64,000 bases of DNA. Origin: Paratrimastix pyriformis (taxonomy: Eukaryota; Preaxostyla; Paratrimastigidae). Location of the stretch: NCBI GenBank assembly GCA_027972325.1, contig JAPMOS010000135.1, positions 1-64,000 on the forward strand, read 5' to 3'. Shown here piece after piece: positions 11,672 through 23,000 of the stretch (position 1 is the stretch's first letter; each line of letters begins with the position of its first letter). The notes below the pieces were generated by a model, which worked only from the letters and a program-made list of their open reading frames with translations, had not been told where the DNA came from and did not search any database. The position numbers and the translations under genes were made by a program.

Positions 11672-12395
11672 GTGTTCTCCGCTATGCGCCCTCTACAGAC
11701 TCTGGTGGCACTCGCCAACCTTTCGACGGCATCATCGCCGTCTGAGCTCTCATTCGAGGCCGCTCGAAACCTTGGCATCCTGGCTCTGGATGCCCTCAAG
11801 GAAACGACGAGGACCCTTAGCGACCTCCGCCGGAGCGAGTGGCGCCCACTGTGCCGGCTGGAGGACGGGACGAAGATGCCCGAGGCCTGCATCATCGAGG
11901 CCAGCGAGCTGGAGGCTTTGAAGAACAAAGCCACGACGGCCACCGAGGCCAGGAAAAAGCCACTAAACCCGGGTCTGCCCATGGCCTCCTCTGCCACACT
12001 GGGTGTGGACACGGGCACTCCCAAAAACACCAAGTCAAACAGCACGGACTACCTCTGGGTTATTCCAAAGTCAAGACGGCGCAAGAAAACCCACTTTCTG
12101 TCCCCAGAATTTTGTCTGCCCTCGGGTCCTCCGTTGGCGCACGCTTTTCGACCAACCTCGTTGGCCTTATCATCACAGAGCCCACAACCAACTGGGGTCA
12201 CAGAAGGCTCATTGGCATTCAATTCGGGTGCAGCCCCTCCTTTTCCTCGCTCCGTGGCGTTGTCTTGCCAAGAGACACGTTACAATCAACAAGAAGAAAA
12301 AGGTGAAGGGTCTGCTGCTCACCAACTCGCACCGCACAATGCTGAAATACTCGATACTCATCAGTCTTTGGTCCGGGAAGCCAGTCCTTGTGGTG
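11672..12395 (+). pseudogene. Open region upstream in the DIRS-like fossil, function unrecognised
   Basis: A 294-codon frame starts here and runs on into the inserted G1 element. Its first half has coding character (LDALKETTRTLSDLRRSEWRPLC, acidic and basic residues alternating as in helices). The position 5' of the linker and pol-type domains would suit a gag-like protein, but no motif proves it. Confidence 0.3.
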
Positions 12396-13858
12396 CCCCC
12401 CCGGTTGAAGTCTCGGCGTTGCACGTTCCCTTTGCTCCGCGTTCTGCCCGTTTCTGGCCATGGAGATCGCCACTGAGCATGACGAGCTCAGTAAGGACGA
12501 TTCCAACTTTATTATGGATCACGCCGAGATCCAAAGTCGTGACGACCCTATGGTAGAGTATCTTCAAGATGAGTTGGGTCGGCATCTGTGGTCCCCCTCT
12601 TCAGCTCCATTGGACAAGCTCTCTCCTTGGATGCGTTTGGAGCTTATGAAGCTCTTCAGTTCATTGGTCGTCAATGAGCACCGTGCTCCACGCAATGATA
12701 TCATCGAACGCACGGTGCACATGCTGCTGGAGGACAATCCGAAGAAGCAGCCTGAAGCGATCAGCCAATTTATTTTCCAACTTCTTGGGGCTTTATTGTT
12801 CCAGCAATCGAATGTGCGAACTTTCGACTGCCACGTGCCACAAGAATCATCGCGCGGCTCGTCTGTGGACAAACACCGCACACCGCCAGAACGAGTCCTC
12901 CTATCTGTTGGGGAGACTACGTACCGTGGTCCAAAGCAACTTGGAGGTGGAGGTGGAACTCGCCACCCGATCATCGATGGCGATCGTCCAGCGGGGAAGA
13001 AGGAGAGAGCCCGTTCCCCTTCTTCGAGCAATCCATTTGCCTCTTCCGCTGCCCCAAGAGCACCTCTCACCTTGGCGAACCCATTCGCCAAGCCGGCACC
13101 TGTTCCGGCTCCGACTTCATCTCATGCTCCGGCTTTTGCGCCTGCGCCTGCACCTGCACCTGCACCTGCACCTGCACCTGCACCTGCACCTGCACCTGTT
13201 GCTGCCCCTGTTGTTGCTGCCCCTGTTGCTGCCCCTGTTGTTGCCCCTGTTGCTGCCTCTGTTGCTGCTGGTGTGTCCCCTTTGTCTGCTGTGCCTGCTG
13301 CGCCCGCTCGTGCTACCTCGACGCCCGACCATGCTGCTACTTCCGCGCCTCCGAAGATTAGCCTCTCCGACCTCTCGCCTGTTGCCAACCGTGGGCCTTT
13401 GGGAAGGGAGCAACGTGTGTGGGGTGGTGGATTCAGGGGCCCGTGCGCCTGTCCTACCGAGGTGGTAGGTCATGGTGGATGGGTTCCGCCCCCCCCTCAG
13501 GCTGGGTTCGGGAATATTTTTCGTTCTAACTGTTCTTGTCTTTTGCTTCCTTCGCCCCCTTTCATTGTTCCTCGTGTCCCGTGTCTCAGTGTTGGATCCT
13601 TTTGTCCCCCCCCTTGCCCCGCTCTTTCTTTTGATGTTCCTTCTGTTTGCTGTCAAGTGTTTGAACGATTCTGTTTCCTGGCGACATTCCAGTCTCTCTC
13701 TTTCCCGCCATGCCGTCTGTGCGCCTACCCCTGAGGGGGTGTAGGTCGGCATGTTACCCGCCGGTTTCGACCGGATGAACGGATTTTCTTCTGTTTCAGT
13801 TTTCTGTGTTTTGCGCGCAGTTACTGGCAGTCGAAATAGTATCACAACAACAACAACA
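12396..13858 (+). mobile_element. G1: ORF1-only retroposon inserted in the DIRS-like fossil
   Basis: A 1.46-kb unit flanked by the 10-bp target duplication CCTTGTGGTG (12386-12395 and 13859-13868). It starts with a C run and CCGGTTGAAGTCTCGG. It carries one gag-like ORF, then a TGTTACCC block, a hairpin CCGGT-TTCG-ACCGG (13761-13774) and a tail AGTAT(CA/CAA)n. G3 is the closest relative, and G2 and G4 are more diverged. There is no RT, so mobilisation must be in trans; the LINE with the same type of 3' end is the obvious donor. Confidence 0.75.
12460..13734 (+). CDS. G1 gag-like ORF1 protein
   Basis: 424 codons from an ATG opening with MEIATEHDEL. Residues 1-130 form a conserved helical domain shared by G1-G4 (pattern MVEYLQDELGRHLW, then MRLELMKLFSSLVV, then IIERTVHMLLED). 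A basic Ser/Pro linker follows, then an Ala/Pro repeat region (about residues 205-285, coding PAPAPA). A short conserved C-terminal block comes next (WGGGFRG, then VVGHGGWVPPPPQAGF). The N-domain behaves like a structural, RNA-binding ORF1/gag module; that role is inferred from context only. The last ~65 codons run into the 3' UTR and may not be coding. Confidence 0.55.
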   Translation: MEIATEHDELSKDDSNFIMDHAEIQSRDDPMVEYLQDELGRHLWSPSSAPLDKLSPWMRLELMKLFSSLVVNEHRAPRNDIIERTVHMLLEDNPKKQPEAISQFIFQLLGALLFQQSNVRTFDCHVPQESSRGSSVDKHRTPPERVLLSVGETTYRGPKQLGGGGGTRHPIIDGDRPAGKKERARSPSSSNPFASSAAPRAPLTLANPFAKPAPVPAPTSSHAPAFAPAPAPAPAPAPAPAPAPAPVAAPVVAAPVAAPVVAPVAASVAAGVSPLSAVPAAPARATSTPDHAATSAPPKISLSDLSPVANRGPLGREQRVWGGGFRGPCACPTEVVGHGGWVPPPPQAGFGNIFRSNCSCLLLPSPPFIVPRVPCLSVGSFCPPPCPALSFDVPSVCCQVFERFCFLATFQSLSFPPCRLCAYP

Positions 13859-13868
13859 ACCTTGTGGT

Positions 13869-15310
13869 GTTCCACTCGGCACAACCGTGGCTAAACTGGA
13901 AACAACTTCTGCACCAGTTCCACCGGCACCGGACGTATCAGCACCGGTGATCACACCCTCGCAGGCGTCGTCGCCAGCACTCGGAGAGGCAGTCTGTATG
14001 AGCCCTACCGCACAGTCACTCTCACACTCAGAGCAGGACAAGGCAACAAAGCCCGTGGGGCAGTCGGGGCGGGCCTGGGGGTCCAGTCCAGGCTCTGACG
14101 GGTCGATGGAGGGAACATCACCCAGGGAGACTCGCGGCATGGGAATAACACTACCCACCGGAACCCTCCGCGCGAGGACATTACCCCAGGTGAGGCAGGC
14201 ACTCACCGGAGAGACCCCCGAAGAGGGGCAGCACACGGTGCTGACGGAAGGACATGCGGAGGCGATCTCGTCGGGCAAACCTGAAACCCTCATGGAGGTC
14301 TGCGAGGTTGGGGACTCGGAACAGCAACTCACACCCCAGGTTAGCGTCGTCACCTCAGCGGGGCGAGCGTCACCCAAGGAGGTCCCGAACGTGGGGGCTA
14401 CACAGAGACCGGCGAGAAGGATCCGCCGACCTTGGGCGAGGGGTTTGTGAACCCGAGACGGACCGATACACAGTCAGAGGCGGTCACACTCCCCAATGCG
14501 GGGACACGCGGGGAGGTCTGCGAGGCAGGGTCCCGGAAACACCCACTCACACGTTCCGCTAGCGTTGGCGGTGAAGCTCATGCACCTCAGTGGCGGAGGC
14601 AGCGACTCGCGTCCCCACCACCCCCTCCGGTACGGGTGCGGGGGTGGGGGGAACCAGGCGCCCCTGGGGGTGGCGCCGATAAAAGTAACCCCCCAAAACG
14701 GCCAGATCAAATGGCAGGGCAAGACCTACCTGGCCCGGGAGTGGGACCAGAGCAAGGGAGGGCGGCAGCAGTCTGTCCAGCACACCTGCACCACCCTTCA
14801 TGCACTCCCTCACCCCTCCGCCCCGTCTTGTTCCCGCTCTCCCCCCACAACCCCGTCACGGGACCGGAGGAGGGTGCCAAGTCCCGGGAGGGCAGGCACC
14901 CAACTCGGGAACCCACTCACCCCCCACCCCTCAGGGGAAACTCTGCCTCACCCCATAACACGGCCCAAGGGGGCTCAGCTCGGGGGGGAGGGACAGTCCT
15001 AACCCTGGGGGGAGGGACCCCTTCCTTCTCGGACTGGACCCTCAATGGGACCGGGAGCAGGCCAAACTGCGGCTGCTGGCACAGCACCCACCTCGGGGAC
15101 CACTGGCAGGCAGGCTGGCTCGGCACCGGGAGGAGTGGTTGGCCCTCAGACCACCTCGGGAAGTGGCACAGGTGGTATCGGAAGGGTTTCACATCCCGTT
15201 CAAGGGACCCCCACCCAACCCGGGGACGTGGTCCCGGGACCCTTACCACTTGGTGGGGGAGGAGAAACTGGGCTTGGAGGCGGTGGTCCAGGAGTACCTT
15301 GGGATATCGG
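13869..15310 (+). pseudogene. Pro/Thr/Gly-rich linker region of the DIRS-like fossil
   Basis: The longest frames are 13806-14450 and 14432 onward. Both are rich in Pro, Thr, Ser and Gly and lack a recognised fold. Towards the right end, sequence such as QVVSEGFHIPFKGPPPNPG resembles the segment that precedes the RT core in DIRS/Pat-type pol proteins. Because G1 has a clean target duplication, this region was contiguous with 11672-12395 before that insertion. Treated as part of the fossil. Confidence 0.4.
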
Positions 15311-16818
15311 GCCCCGGCACTATTCTCAGTTCAACACGATTTACGCAGGGCTATGGCCTGCGAAATCACTGCGGTGAATGATGATCTGGACGACGCAACC
15401 ATTGCTTTTATTGAAAAACATGCTTCTATTCTTGATGAAGAAGATCCATTTCTGTGCTTTATTGACGAGCTCGACGATCATCGAGCTATCTTCCGGAGCA
15501 TGGACCAGCTGAGCCGTCTTTCCTTCACTTCTACCATGATCCCTGAGTTTGGCAAACTTTTTGGGTATTTGGTGGCCTCTGAGAAGCGCATCCCGTCGAC
15601 CAAGCTGCTTCAGCGCATCAGTTTGAGCATTCTACGGTCGGCGGGGGGCGATCAATCTCTGTGCTGCCAAAAGCTTGCGCAATTGATTCAATTCATTTGT
15701 GGTGCCACCATTTTCAATTTGGAGTCTTCCAGCAAGCCCGTTACTGTATCGCGAGTATCGATGGCGACCCCCGTTCCCGCCCGACCTGTTGCTTCGGTGA
15801 ACCCGTCCACTGCTTCGCCGCAATCCGGCCTGTGTCCAAAGTCACCGAGCACTGTCAAACAGCCTCCCGGAAAAGTGACCGCACATTGCATCGACCCCTC
15901 AGCTGCCCCGCTTCAGCTTGGAGGTGGTACAAGTCGGCCACGCCCGCCATCCCCTGAACCTTCACCAGCGAAGAAGAAGGACAGGGTTGAGGAGAAGGCT
16001 GACAGCAATCCTTTTGCTGTGCGCCCTGCTGTTGCCCACCAGCAGCCCGCGCCGGTCGGGAATCCGTTCGCCAAGGTGCCGCCCCCAGCCCCCACTGCAT
16101 CTGCACCAGCCCCCACTGCATCTGCACTAGCCCCCACTGCATCTGCACCAGCCCCCACTGCATCTGCACCAGCCCCCATTGCATCTGCACCAGCCCCCAC
16201 TGCGACTCCCACTGTGGCCCCTGCCCCTGCCCCTGCCCCTGCCCCTGCCCATGCCCATGCCCCTGCCCAAATTGCCCCTGCCCATGCTGCCCCTGCCCAT
16301 GCTGCCCCTGCGCTTGTCCCTGCCCCAGCGCAAGGGCTTCTTGCCACGCCGAAGGGAGCCTCGCTCTGCCCCACGGATCTGGGGTTGAAGGGGAGCGGGG
16401 CGGCTCGAGTGCCCGCGGGACCGGACGGGCCGCGGAGGCGGGACTTTGGATGGTGGATCCGCCAGCAACACGCCCCGATGTTCGTGTTCCGCACCAGTAC
16501 CAGATGGTACATGGGGACGCGGATGCCCAACGCCCAAGAAGTCCCAATGTAAGGGAATTGTGTTCCTTTCGGTTCAATCTTTTTGTCCCGTTGTTCAGTC
16601 TTTTCCCTGATTTATCTCCTCGATCCACCCTATTCCTTGGTCCCCTCCCCCCGTTCTTTTCTACCTCTCCCTGTCACCATAGCCCCCGCCCCTAGCCCTA
16701 GTTGCCCGCAGAATTGCGGGGGACATGGGAGGGACTGGGGGTCATGTTACCCCCCGGCTTCGGCCGGAATCGGGAGTTTTGCATCTCTATGTTGCAAACA
16801 TGTATGACACACACACAC
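15311..16818 (+). mobile_element. G2: diverged ORF1-only retroposon in the DIRS-like fossil
   Basis: The right end is clear: TTACCCCC, hairpin CCGGC-TTCG-GCCGG (16754-16767), then ATGTATGA(CA)n ending near 16818. The left end is placed near the C run and CCGG at about 15311, by analogy with G1 and G4, and is uncertain. No convincing target duplication was found, so the left junction may have been remodelled. The loop-closing pairs of the hairpin differ from G1 (GC instead of TA), yet pairing is kept. Confidence 0.6.
15353..16552 (+). CDS. G2 gag-like ORF1 protein
   Basis: The ATG at 15353 lies in a frame that is open from 14432, so the start is chosen by analogy with G1. The N-terminal ~125 residues follow the shared pattern (IAFIEKHASILDEEDPFLCF, FGKLFGYLV, LLQRISLSILRS). 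A basic KKKDRVEEKADSNPF patch comes next, then long PAPTASA and APAPAP repeats (about 16080-16330) and a Trp-containing C-terminus (FGWWIRQQH). Its sequence is clearly farther from G1 and G3 than they are from each other. A structural or RNA-binding role is inferred only. Confidence 0.5.
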   Translation: MACEITAVNDDLDDATIAFIEKHASILDEEDPFLCFIDELDDHRAIFRSMDQLSRLSFTSTMIPEFGKLFGYLVASEKRIPSTKLLQRISLSILRSAGGDQSLCCQKLAQLIQFICGATIFNLESSSKPVTVSRVSMATPVPARPVASVNPSTASPQSGLCPKSPSTVKQPPGKVTAHCIDPSAAPLQLGGGTSRPRPPSPEPSPAKKKDRVEEKADSNPFAVRPAVAHQQPAPVGNPFAKVPPPAPTASAPAPTASALAPTASAPAPTASAPAPIASAPAPTATPTVAPAPAPAPAPAHAHAPAQIAPAHAAPAHAAPALVPAPAQGLLATPKGASLCPTDLGLKGSGAARVPAGPDGPRRRDFGWWIRQQHAPMFVFRTSTRWYMGTRMPNAQEVPM

Positions 16819-17645
16819 AGGTCACGGGCAAGTCCGTACTTTGGTTCTCGGACAATTCGTCTGTCGTGTGGTCAGTCGGCAGACTCAAGTCACAGAGCCA
16901 GCAGCTCAACACCCGGTTGAGAACACTCTGGGAGTTCTGCCAGACACACCAGATCACCCTCACCACAGAGCACATTCACGGCACCGACAACGTGAGAGCG
17001 GACAGGCTCTCGCGGTGGGTCGACGCCGAAGATTACCAGCTCCACCCAGCCCTCTTCAGGGCGGTGGTGAAGCTCAGGACGAAGCCGACGGTGGACGCCT
17101 TTGCATCGGCGCGAAACCACCTGTGCCCACGGTTCTGGTCCTTGGTCAAGGAACCGGGAGCGGCGGGAGTGGACTTCTTCCGGCAGAACCTAGCCTCAGA
17201 AGTGCCGTGGATAAACCCACCGTTCTCGCTCATCCTCAGAGTCTTGGAACGGTTGAGGGAGCAGCGGGGGGAGGCTCTTCTCCTCACCCCGGTGTGGACA
17301 TCGGCACCGTGGTGGCCAGTGATGCTGCACATGGCAGTGGCACCACCCCTGACCCTACCACGGCAGGAGAACACATTCCTGGCAGGCACGACACGCAACC
17401 TCAAGGGAATTGGGCCCCCACACTGGGAGTGTTGTGTGACACAGGTGTCGGGGGACCCAGTCCGGCAAGCCAGGGCACACCTCGAGTGGGGTTGGCAGAC
17501 ACTCACCAATCCGGATCTCACCCTCGTCCAGAAGTTCCAGGACCGACAGCTGCACCCCATGGGTCCAGCCCGGATCTTCGACGACCCGGAGGCCTGGTGG
17601 GGGAGCAACGAGCCCCTGATCCCACAGTGGGACAGGGAGCTGTAG
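16819..17645 (+). pseudogene. RNase H and Dam-like methyltransferase part of the DIRS-like fossil
   Basis: SDNSSVVWSVG and EHIHGTDNVRADRLSR fit the C-terminal RNase H motifs of DIRS-type pol proteins. They are followed by VDAFASARNHLCPRFWS, then WINPPF with a nearby LLTPVW strand, the usual DIRS Dam-type methyltransferase signature. The family is known to carry this enzyme next to its RNase H. The segment begins immediately after the (CA)n tail of G2. Confidence 0.65.
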
Positions 17646-17895
17646 ACGTCGACGCAGACTCGGGAGAGGACATGACCTTAGCCGAGCTGGCAGCGTCTCT
17701 GCGCTCAAAGAGCACCACCACCCCCACTCCCATGACGCACCACCCGGAGTCCTGTGTGACAAACCCCCCGGGTCGGTCGGAAGCACCCACGAGCGGGGCC
17801 TGTGATGCCCAGAACGCCGCGGGGACACCCGTGGACGGAACTCTGTTCCGCCCGGGCAAGAAAGGTCCTGCCCCAGGACGCGCGACACCCACACC

Positions 17896-18512
17896 CACAG
17901 CCCGGAAAAAGCTCTCAGATGAGGCTCCTGCTTGGGCCCCTAAGCATCCGGAGCTGTCGGCAGCGGCAGGTTATTTCATTCAGAGGTCATTGGCAGAGAA
18001 AACCTCGAAGAAATACTCACACATCATTCGCCGCTATGAAGAGTGGTGCGCGCTCAAAGACCTGGCTCCGATCACGGAGGCGACCGACCAGAATGAGGTC
18101 CAGATCGCCTCGTTCATTGCGGATGAGGCCATGGAGAGGGACCTCAGCTCGGGCTCGGCAGGGGCACGTCGCTCAGCACTGTCCATGTACTTCACCATGA
18201 GTGGCCACCCTCTATCCCCGGAAGGCAAACTGGTGAAACAAGTCGTCACCGGCATCGGGAAGGACAAACCGGCTGGGGGCAAAGACCTCGGTCCGATCTG
18301 GGACCTAGCAGACCTCTTGAAATTGCTCGAGGGGGAATGGGCTGACAATGCGACCCTTGACCAAAATCGGCTCATTGGTAAAGTCGCCAGCTTGTTGGAG
18401 ATCGCGGGGTTGAGGGTCATGGACACAACCTCGATCTCTTTTTCCGACTCACGCTTTGAGTTCGGCCAGCCGGGGTGCGAGCACTCAGTTCGGCTGAAGG
18501 TGTGCCCGAAGT
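17896..18512 (+). pseudogene. Tyrosine recombinase, N-terminal part (DIRS-like fossil)
   Basis: The region reads as a SAM-like core-binding domain (YFIQRSLAEKTSKKYSHIIRRY...) followed by the start of the catalytic domain (LLEIAGLRVMDTTSISF, where the arginine would be the first catalytic residue). It ends where LINE C sequence begins at about 18513. DIRS elements use such a recombinase for integration instead of an integrase or endonuclease. Confidence 0.6.
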
Positions 18513-19865
18513 ACAAACCATTTGGTTTTCGAATGCCCTTCGATGATGGGCAGTGTCGCGGAAAGGTGGAGTGGTGCCAACGCGATCAAACTGATCGCGT
18601 GGCTGGACAAGGGGGAAGGAGCAGAAGATGCAGAACAATTGCTCCAAGAAAAATGGGTGGAGCCTATGGGCCGAAGCGTGCAGGTGAGAGGTAAGCAGAT
18701 AGCGATGGACAGACTCTGGGAGCTCATCGAGCGATCGCGGGGGCGCTGGTACCGCGCCCGAACCTGGGACAGCTTCTGGGAAACATTTTTCAACAGAAGT
18801 GGCGAACCTGTGCGATCGGTACGCGGATGGAGTGAGCACGGAGATGGCAGAAGGGCAGACCCACAAGAGCACCCTGCGAAACCAGTGGACGACCCCCCAC
18901 GTGGTGTCCTCTCTGCTCAGACAAGCAGGCAGTTTGACAACGATGGCATTCTCGCATCCTGGGAATGCCGATTTGAGCTTCCCCGAATTCAGAACACCCA
19001 GCAAAGATGATTGTTTTTTGGGTGGAAGACTGGATGGATATGGGCTGTTCAAGGAGAATCGTGACCTCCTCATCTTTGCCAACCCGGAGTACAACCCCCA
19101 GGAAGAGATGGACCGATTATTTAAGGCAATTGGCGATTGGGCAGAGAGTCCAATGGGAAGAGCTGGGAAGAGAGCTTTCCGATGCATCGCAATCGTCCCG
19201 TACGGGGTGGGTAAGCCCAACCGGACGCGGCCGGTGCAGGGAATGGAGGCGCAGCATGGCGTCGGATTGGCCTTGAGGGGGACATGCGATTGAAGGAGCT
19301 GTTTATCATTGAGGAAGGGGTTTCGGCTTCTGGCTGCCGAGCTTCTGGCGGACAGGGGAGAAAGGTGCGGGAAGGCCCCGTTCGACGTGGGCATCCTGCT
19401 CTTTGAGAACCAGAGGGCCCGGGAGAGATTTCCGATGGATCCTGCCCCGTTGTGGGCTTTGGAGAATATGCTTCGGAAAGAGGCGGGTGCGCGGAAGGTG
19501 GAGGCTGACTACGAGGGGCGTCCGAAGGAGGGCGAGGTGCTCCACAACTGGAGGGGGATCTCAGAGGGGGTGGTGCGGAAAGTTGCGGGAAGACTTCGGA
19601 GGCGGTGCGGATTTCGAGAGATGTACGCGAATGATTGCAGACTGGCAGCAGAGTTGGGGATTGTGGATGAAGACACCCAAAAGGAGATTGGGAGCGAAAT
19701 TGGTGCACTCCGCAAAACCATGCTGCTGGCGATCATGCAACGAAAGAAGAACGAGAAAAATGAAGAAGGGATGAACGAGGAGACGTAGTCCGGGGGTCGG
19801 CGGTGACCGTCCCTCGGGGACGGTAGCCGACCCATGGGCCTCTTGGGACGTCCCATCCTGCGAGT
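18513..19865 (+). mobile_element. LINE copy C, 5'-truncated
   Basis: It begins abruptly inside the Cys/His knuckle region of ORF2 and continues through the methyltransferase-like domain (NPEYN at 19081-19095) to the ORF2 stop at 19786-19788 and the post-stop hairpin (19796-19833). Similarity to copies A and B fades at about 19866. Abrupt 5' truncation is typical of target-primed reverse transcription. It sits inside the recombinase gene of the DIRS-like fossil. The frame shifts several times relative to B. Confidence 0.7.
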
Positions 19866-19897
19866 TTATCTAGCTATCTACGCGACCAAGGCGAGTG

Positions 19898-19935
19898 GAC
19901 CTCCCTGCGCACGTACAATCGTGCGCAGGGAGGTC
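19898..19935. repeat. Perfect 16-bp inverted repeat
   Basis: GACCTCCCTGCGCACG (19898-19913) is followed by a 6-nt spacer and its exact reverse complement (19920-19935). It lies at the junction between the end of LINE C and the start of LINE B homology. It could be an RNA hairpin or a trace of how the junction formed. Confidence 0.6.
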
Positions 19936-20084
19936 GTAAGGGTGCGTGCAAAGGGGTTGTTGTGAACATGAGCTTGTGTTTTGGTTCGATTCTGTGAAAA
20001 GGGGGGGGCGAGAGGGAAGGTGCTGAAGACACAAAGAGGTGATCAATCCAAACAATCAGATAATACCAAGAGAAAGATAACTGA

Positions 20085-23000
20085 ACGACCATATATTCTC
20101 AGAAGAGAGATTAGTACTGAATTGAGCCCTTACGCTGTTGAGCGTATTGAGTTGGGCAATACAGCGAAATCGGCGTTGGGCCTGAGAAGAGTCTCGGGCA
20201 CGCTCGATCTTGTTATTGAAAACCAGTTGGTGGTGTGTTGGTGTGTTACACAGACTGGGGAAAGTGGGTGTGGGCTTGGCCGACATGATCAGGGGACGGT
20301 TTGTTGGCGTGGATGGCTACGATACTGGAAATGGGGAGCGGTGATAATAGAATAGTGTTGGGGACGGACCCAAAGGAAGAAGGAGGCGTGGAAAGGAAAC
20401 GTGGCGATCGGTGGGAAATCGGCCAGCCGGAGAGGGCAGCGCAGGAGGAAGAAGAACGAGCGGATGGGGATCTGATTTGGTGAAAAGAAGGCCGGGGAAT
20501 TAAAACAGTGGAATGGGGTAGAGCGGACGGTGGAGATGGGGGTAGCTTGCTACTGCCAGGTTGAGCACCCGGGGAGGGAATCTTCGGCCGGAGTTGGGCG
20601 GACGGGTCCCTGCATGAGCTGGCAGAGAATGATGGCGGTTTGGTGGATATCCTTTTGACGATTTTGATAGGTAGTGTTGGTAGGTTGTGTGTGTTTATGC
20701 AGGGGCTTTGTTTTGGAAGATGGCCCTGATCGACTTGATCCAAGTCAGGGGAGCCGGGAATACCACAGACTATGGGCGCAGGTGGGGTAGTGCGAGGACA
20801 TCGTTATTGGACCAAACGAAATATATTTGGGGGGAATCGATGGGTGGGAATCTGTTTACTGGTGGCGATGGCTCAATGGGGAGGGACGGGCGTGAATCGG
20901 AGAGCGTGTGAAATCGACGCGGCTCTACAAAGCGAGGCGGCGTGGAAGGAGTGGGTGTGGATGATGGAGCGGCGGAGGTTTGGGCTTTGGGGTGGGGACA
21001 GGATCCCAGCTGGCGGACTGGGAGGGCGGAGTGGCAGGCAAAGAGACTGGCCCGAAGAGGCGGACGAAGACGAGGTACGGGAGGAGAAGGAGGCTCTGAT
21101 GGAAGGGGGAGGGACGTGACAGTGATGGAGGGATGATGGAGCGACCGGGCGAGTTGATTGGCGGTGGTGGCGGGCTGGAGGAAGTTGATGGGGCTGGCCT
21201 GTCGCAGGGGCGGGGTCGGGAGGTACAGAGGCGTGTGTAATAAGTCGGGCCACCGTTGGTGGCAACAGCCCAGGTGGTGGAAGCGGTGGGGGGGGCCGGG
21301 CAGTTGTTCGATGTTGTGAGAGGGGTGGTTGGGGTGGTATGGAGCAGCAATCTGGGAGGGATTGATGGGCTGGATGAGCTTCATGATGGGGATGCAGGGG
21401 ATGCGGTGGCGGACTTGCTGAGGAAAGCTCGGATCCCGACAGGAGCGCGGATGAGGGTGGTGCGTCTGTCAGGAATGCGGAAGGGTGAGCGAGGGCCGCG
21501 AAAGGGAGCGGGACTGCCTGATGGTGCGCCTGGAGGGACGGTGACAGAATGAGTGAAGCGGTCCGGAAGGTGGTGATGGCGGACGGACGAGTGCGGAAGA
21601 GGTGCCCAGAGTGTGGTGCCGATCGGTGGCACGCGCAGGAGGAACGGGCGGTGGGCATGGAGGATGTCATGGTGGTCCAGGTGGTTCGCGATCGGCGGGA
21701 CGGCAGGGTGGACCAGTCGCAGTGGCGGGTGCAGCCGGACCCCGTGGAAGTTCTTGGCACGAATTACCGCCTGGAGGCGGCGGCGGAGTTCTGCGAAAGG
21801 AGAGGAGGGGGCGACATTGGGTGGCGGTAAAGAGGATTGAAGGGCATGGTGGCGCTTCGATGACAGCGTGGTGAGGGAGGTGGGTGAGGAAGAGACGAGG
21901 CATGGCGACATCTTTCTTTATGTGGCGGGGGCAGGGATGGGGTCGAGAATGCAGCGTTCGACGTGGGGACCGGCTTTTGGAGGGGGAGCAAAGAAGGGGC
22001 AGACGGGAGGGCACAAGGGGACGAAGAGGGAGACGGGTAAGGCGGGAGAGGTGAAGACCTGGAGGAGCATGAGATAGGGCAGTCGGGGTGCGCCCGGTAA
22101 CGGGGACTCTACCCGGGGTGCCCAGGTATCCTGGGGACGGGATGAGCAGAAAGGCCAGGAAGAAGCGCGGGAAGAAGGACGCGACAAGGAAGAAAAGGCA
22201 GGTGGCAAAGATGAGGGATATCGAGAAGACATGACGAGAAGGCGGAGGAGGAGGAATTCCAGGGGTGGAGAAGTGGTGCCAGGGCAAGGAGGCCAACTTG
22301 AGGGCGGGGTTGCCGGCAAGGGAGGAGGGAAGGATGAGGGTCGTGGGGTGGAACGTGCGTGGGTTGGGGTCAGACTGGAAGAAGAGCAATGTGGCGGACC
22401 TGCTGCGAGTTGGGGGTCAACATTGCCCTCCTGCAAGAGACGAAAGGCACGAAAGACAACAAGCAACAGTTGGAGGAGAAGTGGATGAAGGGGTGGTGCT
22501 GGAGGAGCTCGGTGGTGGAGGACGCAGAAGCGCGGCACCCCAAGGGAGGGGTGATGATTGGGTATAGGCGGACCTTACAGATAGCAGTGCGCAAGGTCAG
22601 GGAGGTGATCCCTGGCTACTTGATGTTTCTCGATTGGTCGGAGGGGAAGACCAACCTGAGGCTCATAAATCTGTACTACCCAACAGGGGAGGGAGAGGAC
22701 AAGGTGAGGGTAAGGAATGTCATTATCAGGAGGCTGGAAGAGTGCATGGCGGAGGGAGCAGCTGAGGGGAGGCGTGGTGGTGTACACGGACGCGAATAGC
22801 TGGGCCAAGGAGGTTGGGGAGCAGGAGATGCTGGGTCTGTATGACACGGCGAAGATGGTGGGTAAGCAGAACGAGATTACATTCGTGCGTAACAAGAAGA
22901 AAGGAGGGAAGGGGGAGGTGGAGGAGGAGGGCAAGCAAGGGGGAAGAAAGGAGGCCAGGCTGGACCTCTGCTTGGCAACGCAGGGGACGATGGCGCGAAT

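Larger units (their letters stand above)
11622..18512 (+). mobile_element. DIRS-like (tyrosine-recombinase) retroelement fossil, main part, interrupted by G1 and G2
   Basis: Parts seen in order: an upstream open region (11672-12395), a Pro/Thr-rich linker (13869-15310), RNase H plus Dam-type methyltransferase (about 16819-17645) and the N-terminal part of a tyrosine recombinase (about 17896-18512). The recombinase C-terminal part lies at 31041-31469. This order (RNase H, methyltransferase, recombinase) is specific to DIRS-type elements. Later insertions split it: G1 (12396-13858), G2 (about 15311-16818) and the LINE C plus LINE B block (18513-31040). It is broken, with several interruptions, and older than everything inserted into it. 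Confidence 0.65.

Noticed and set aside
13146-13290. Collagen- or antifreeze-like Ala/Pro repeat protein
   Set aside because: The PAPAPA tract is a simple CCTGCA repeat inside the gag-like ORF1 of a retroposon; three relatives have different repeat wording at the same place.
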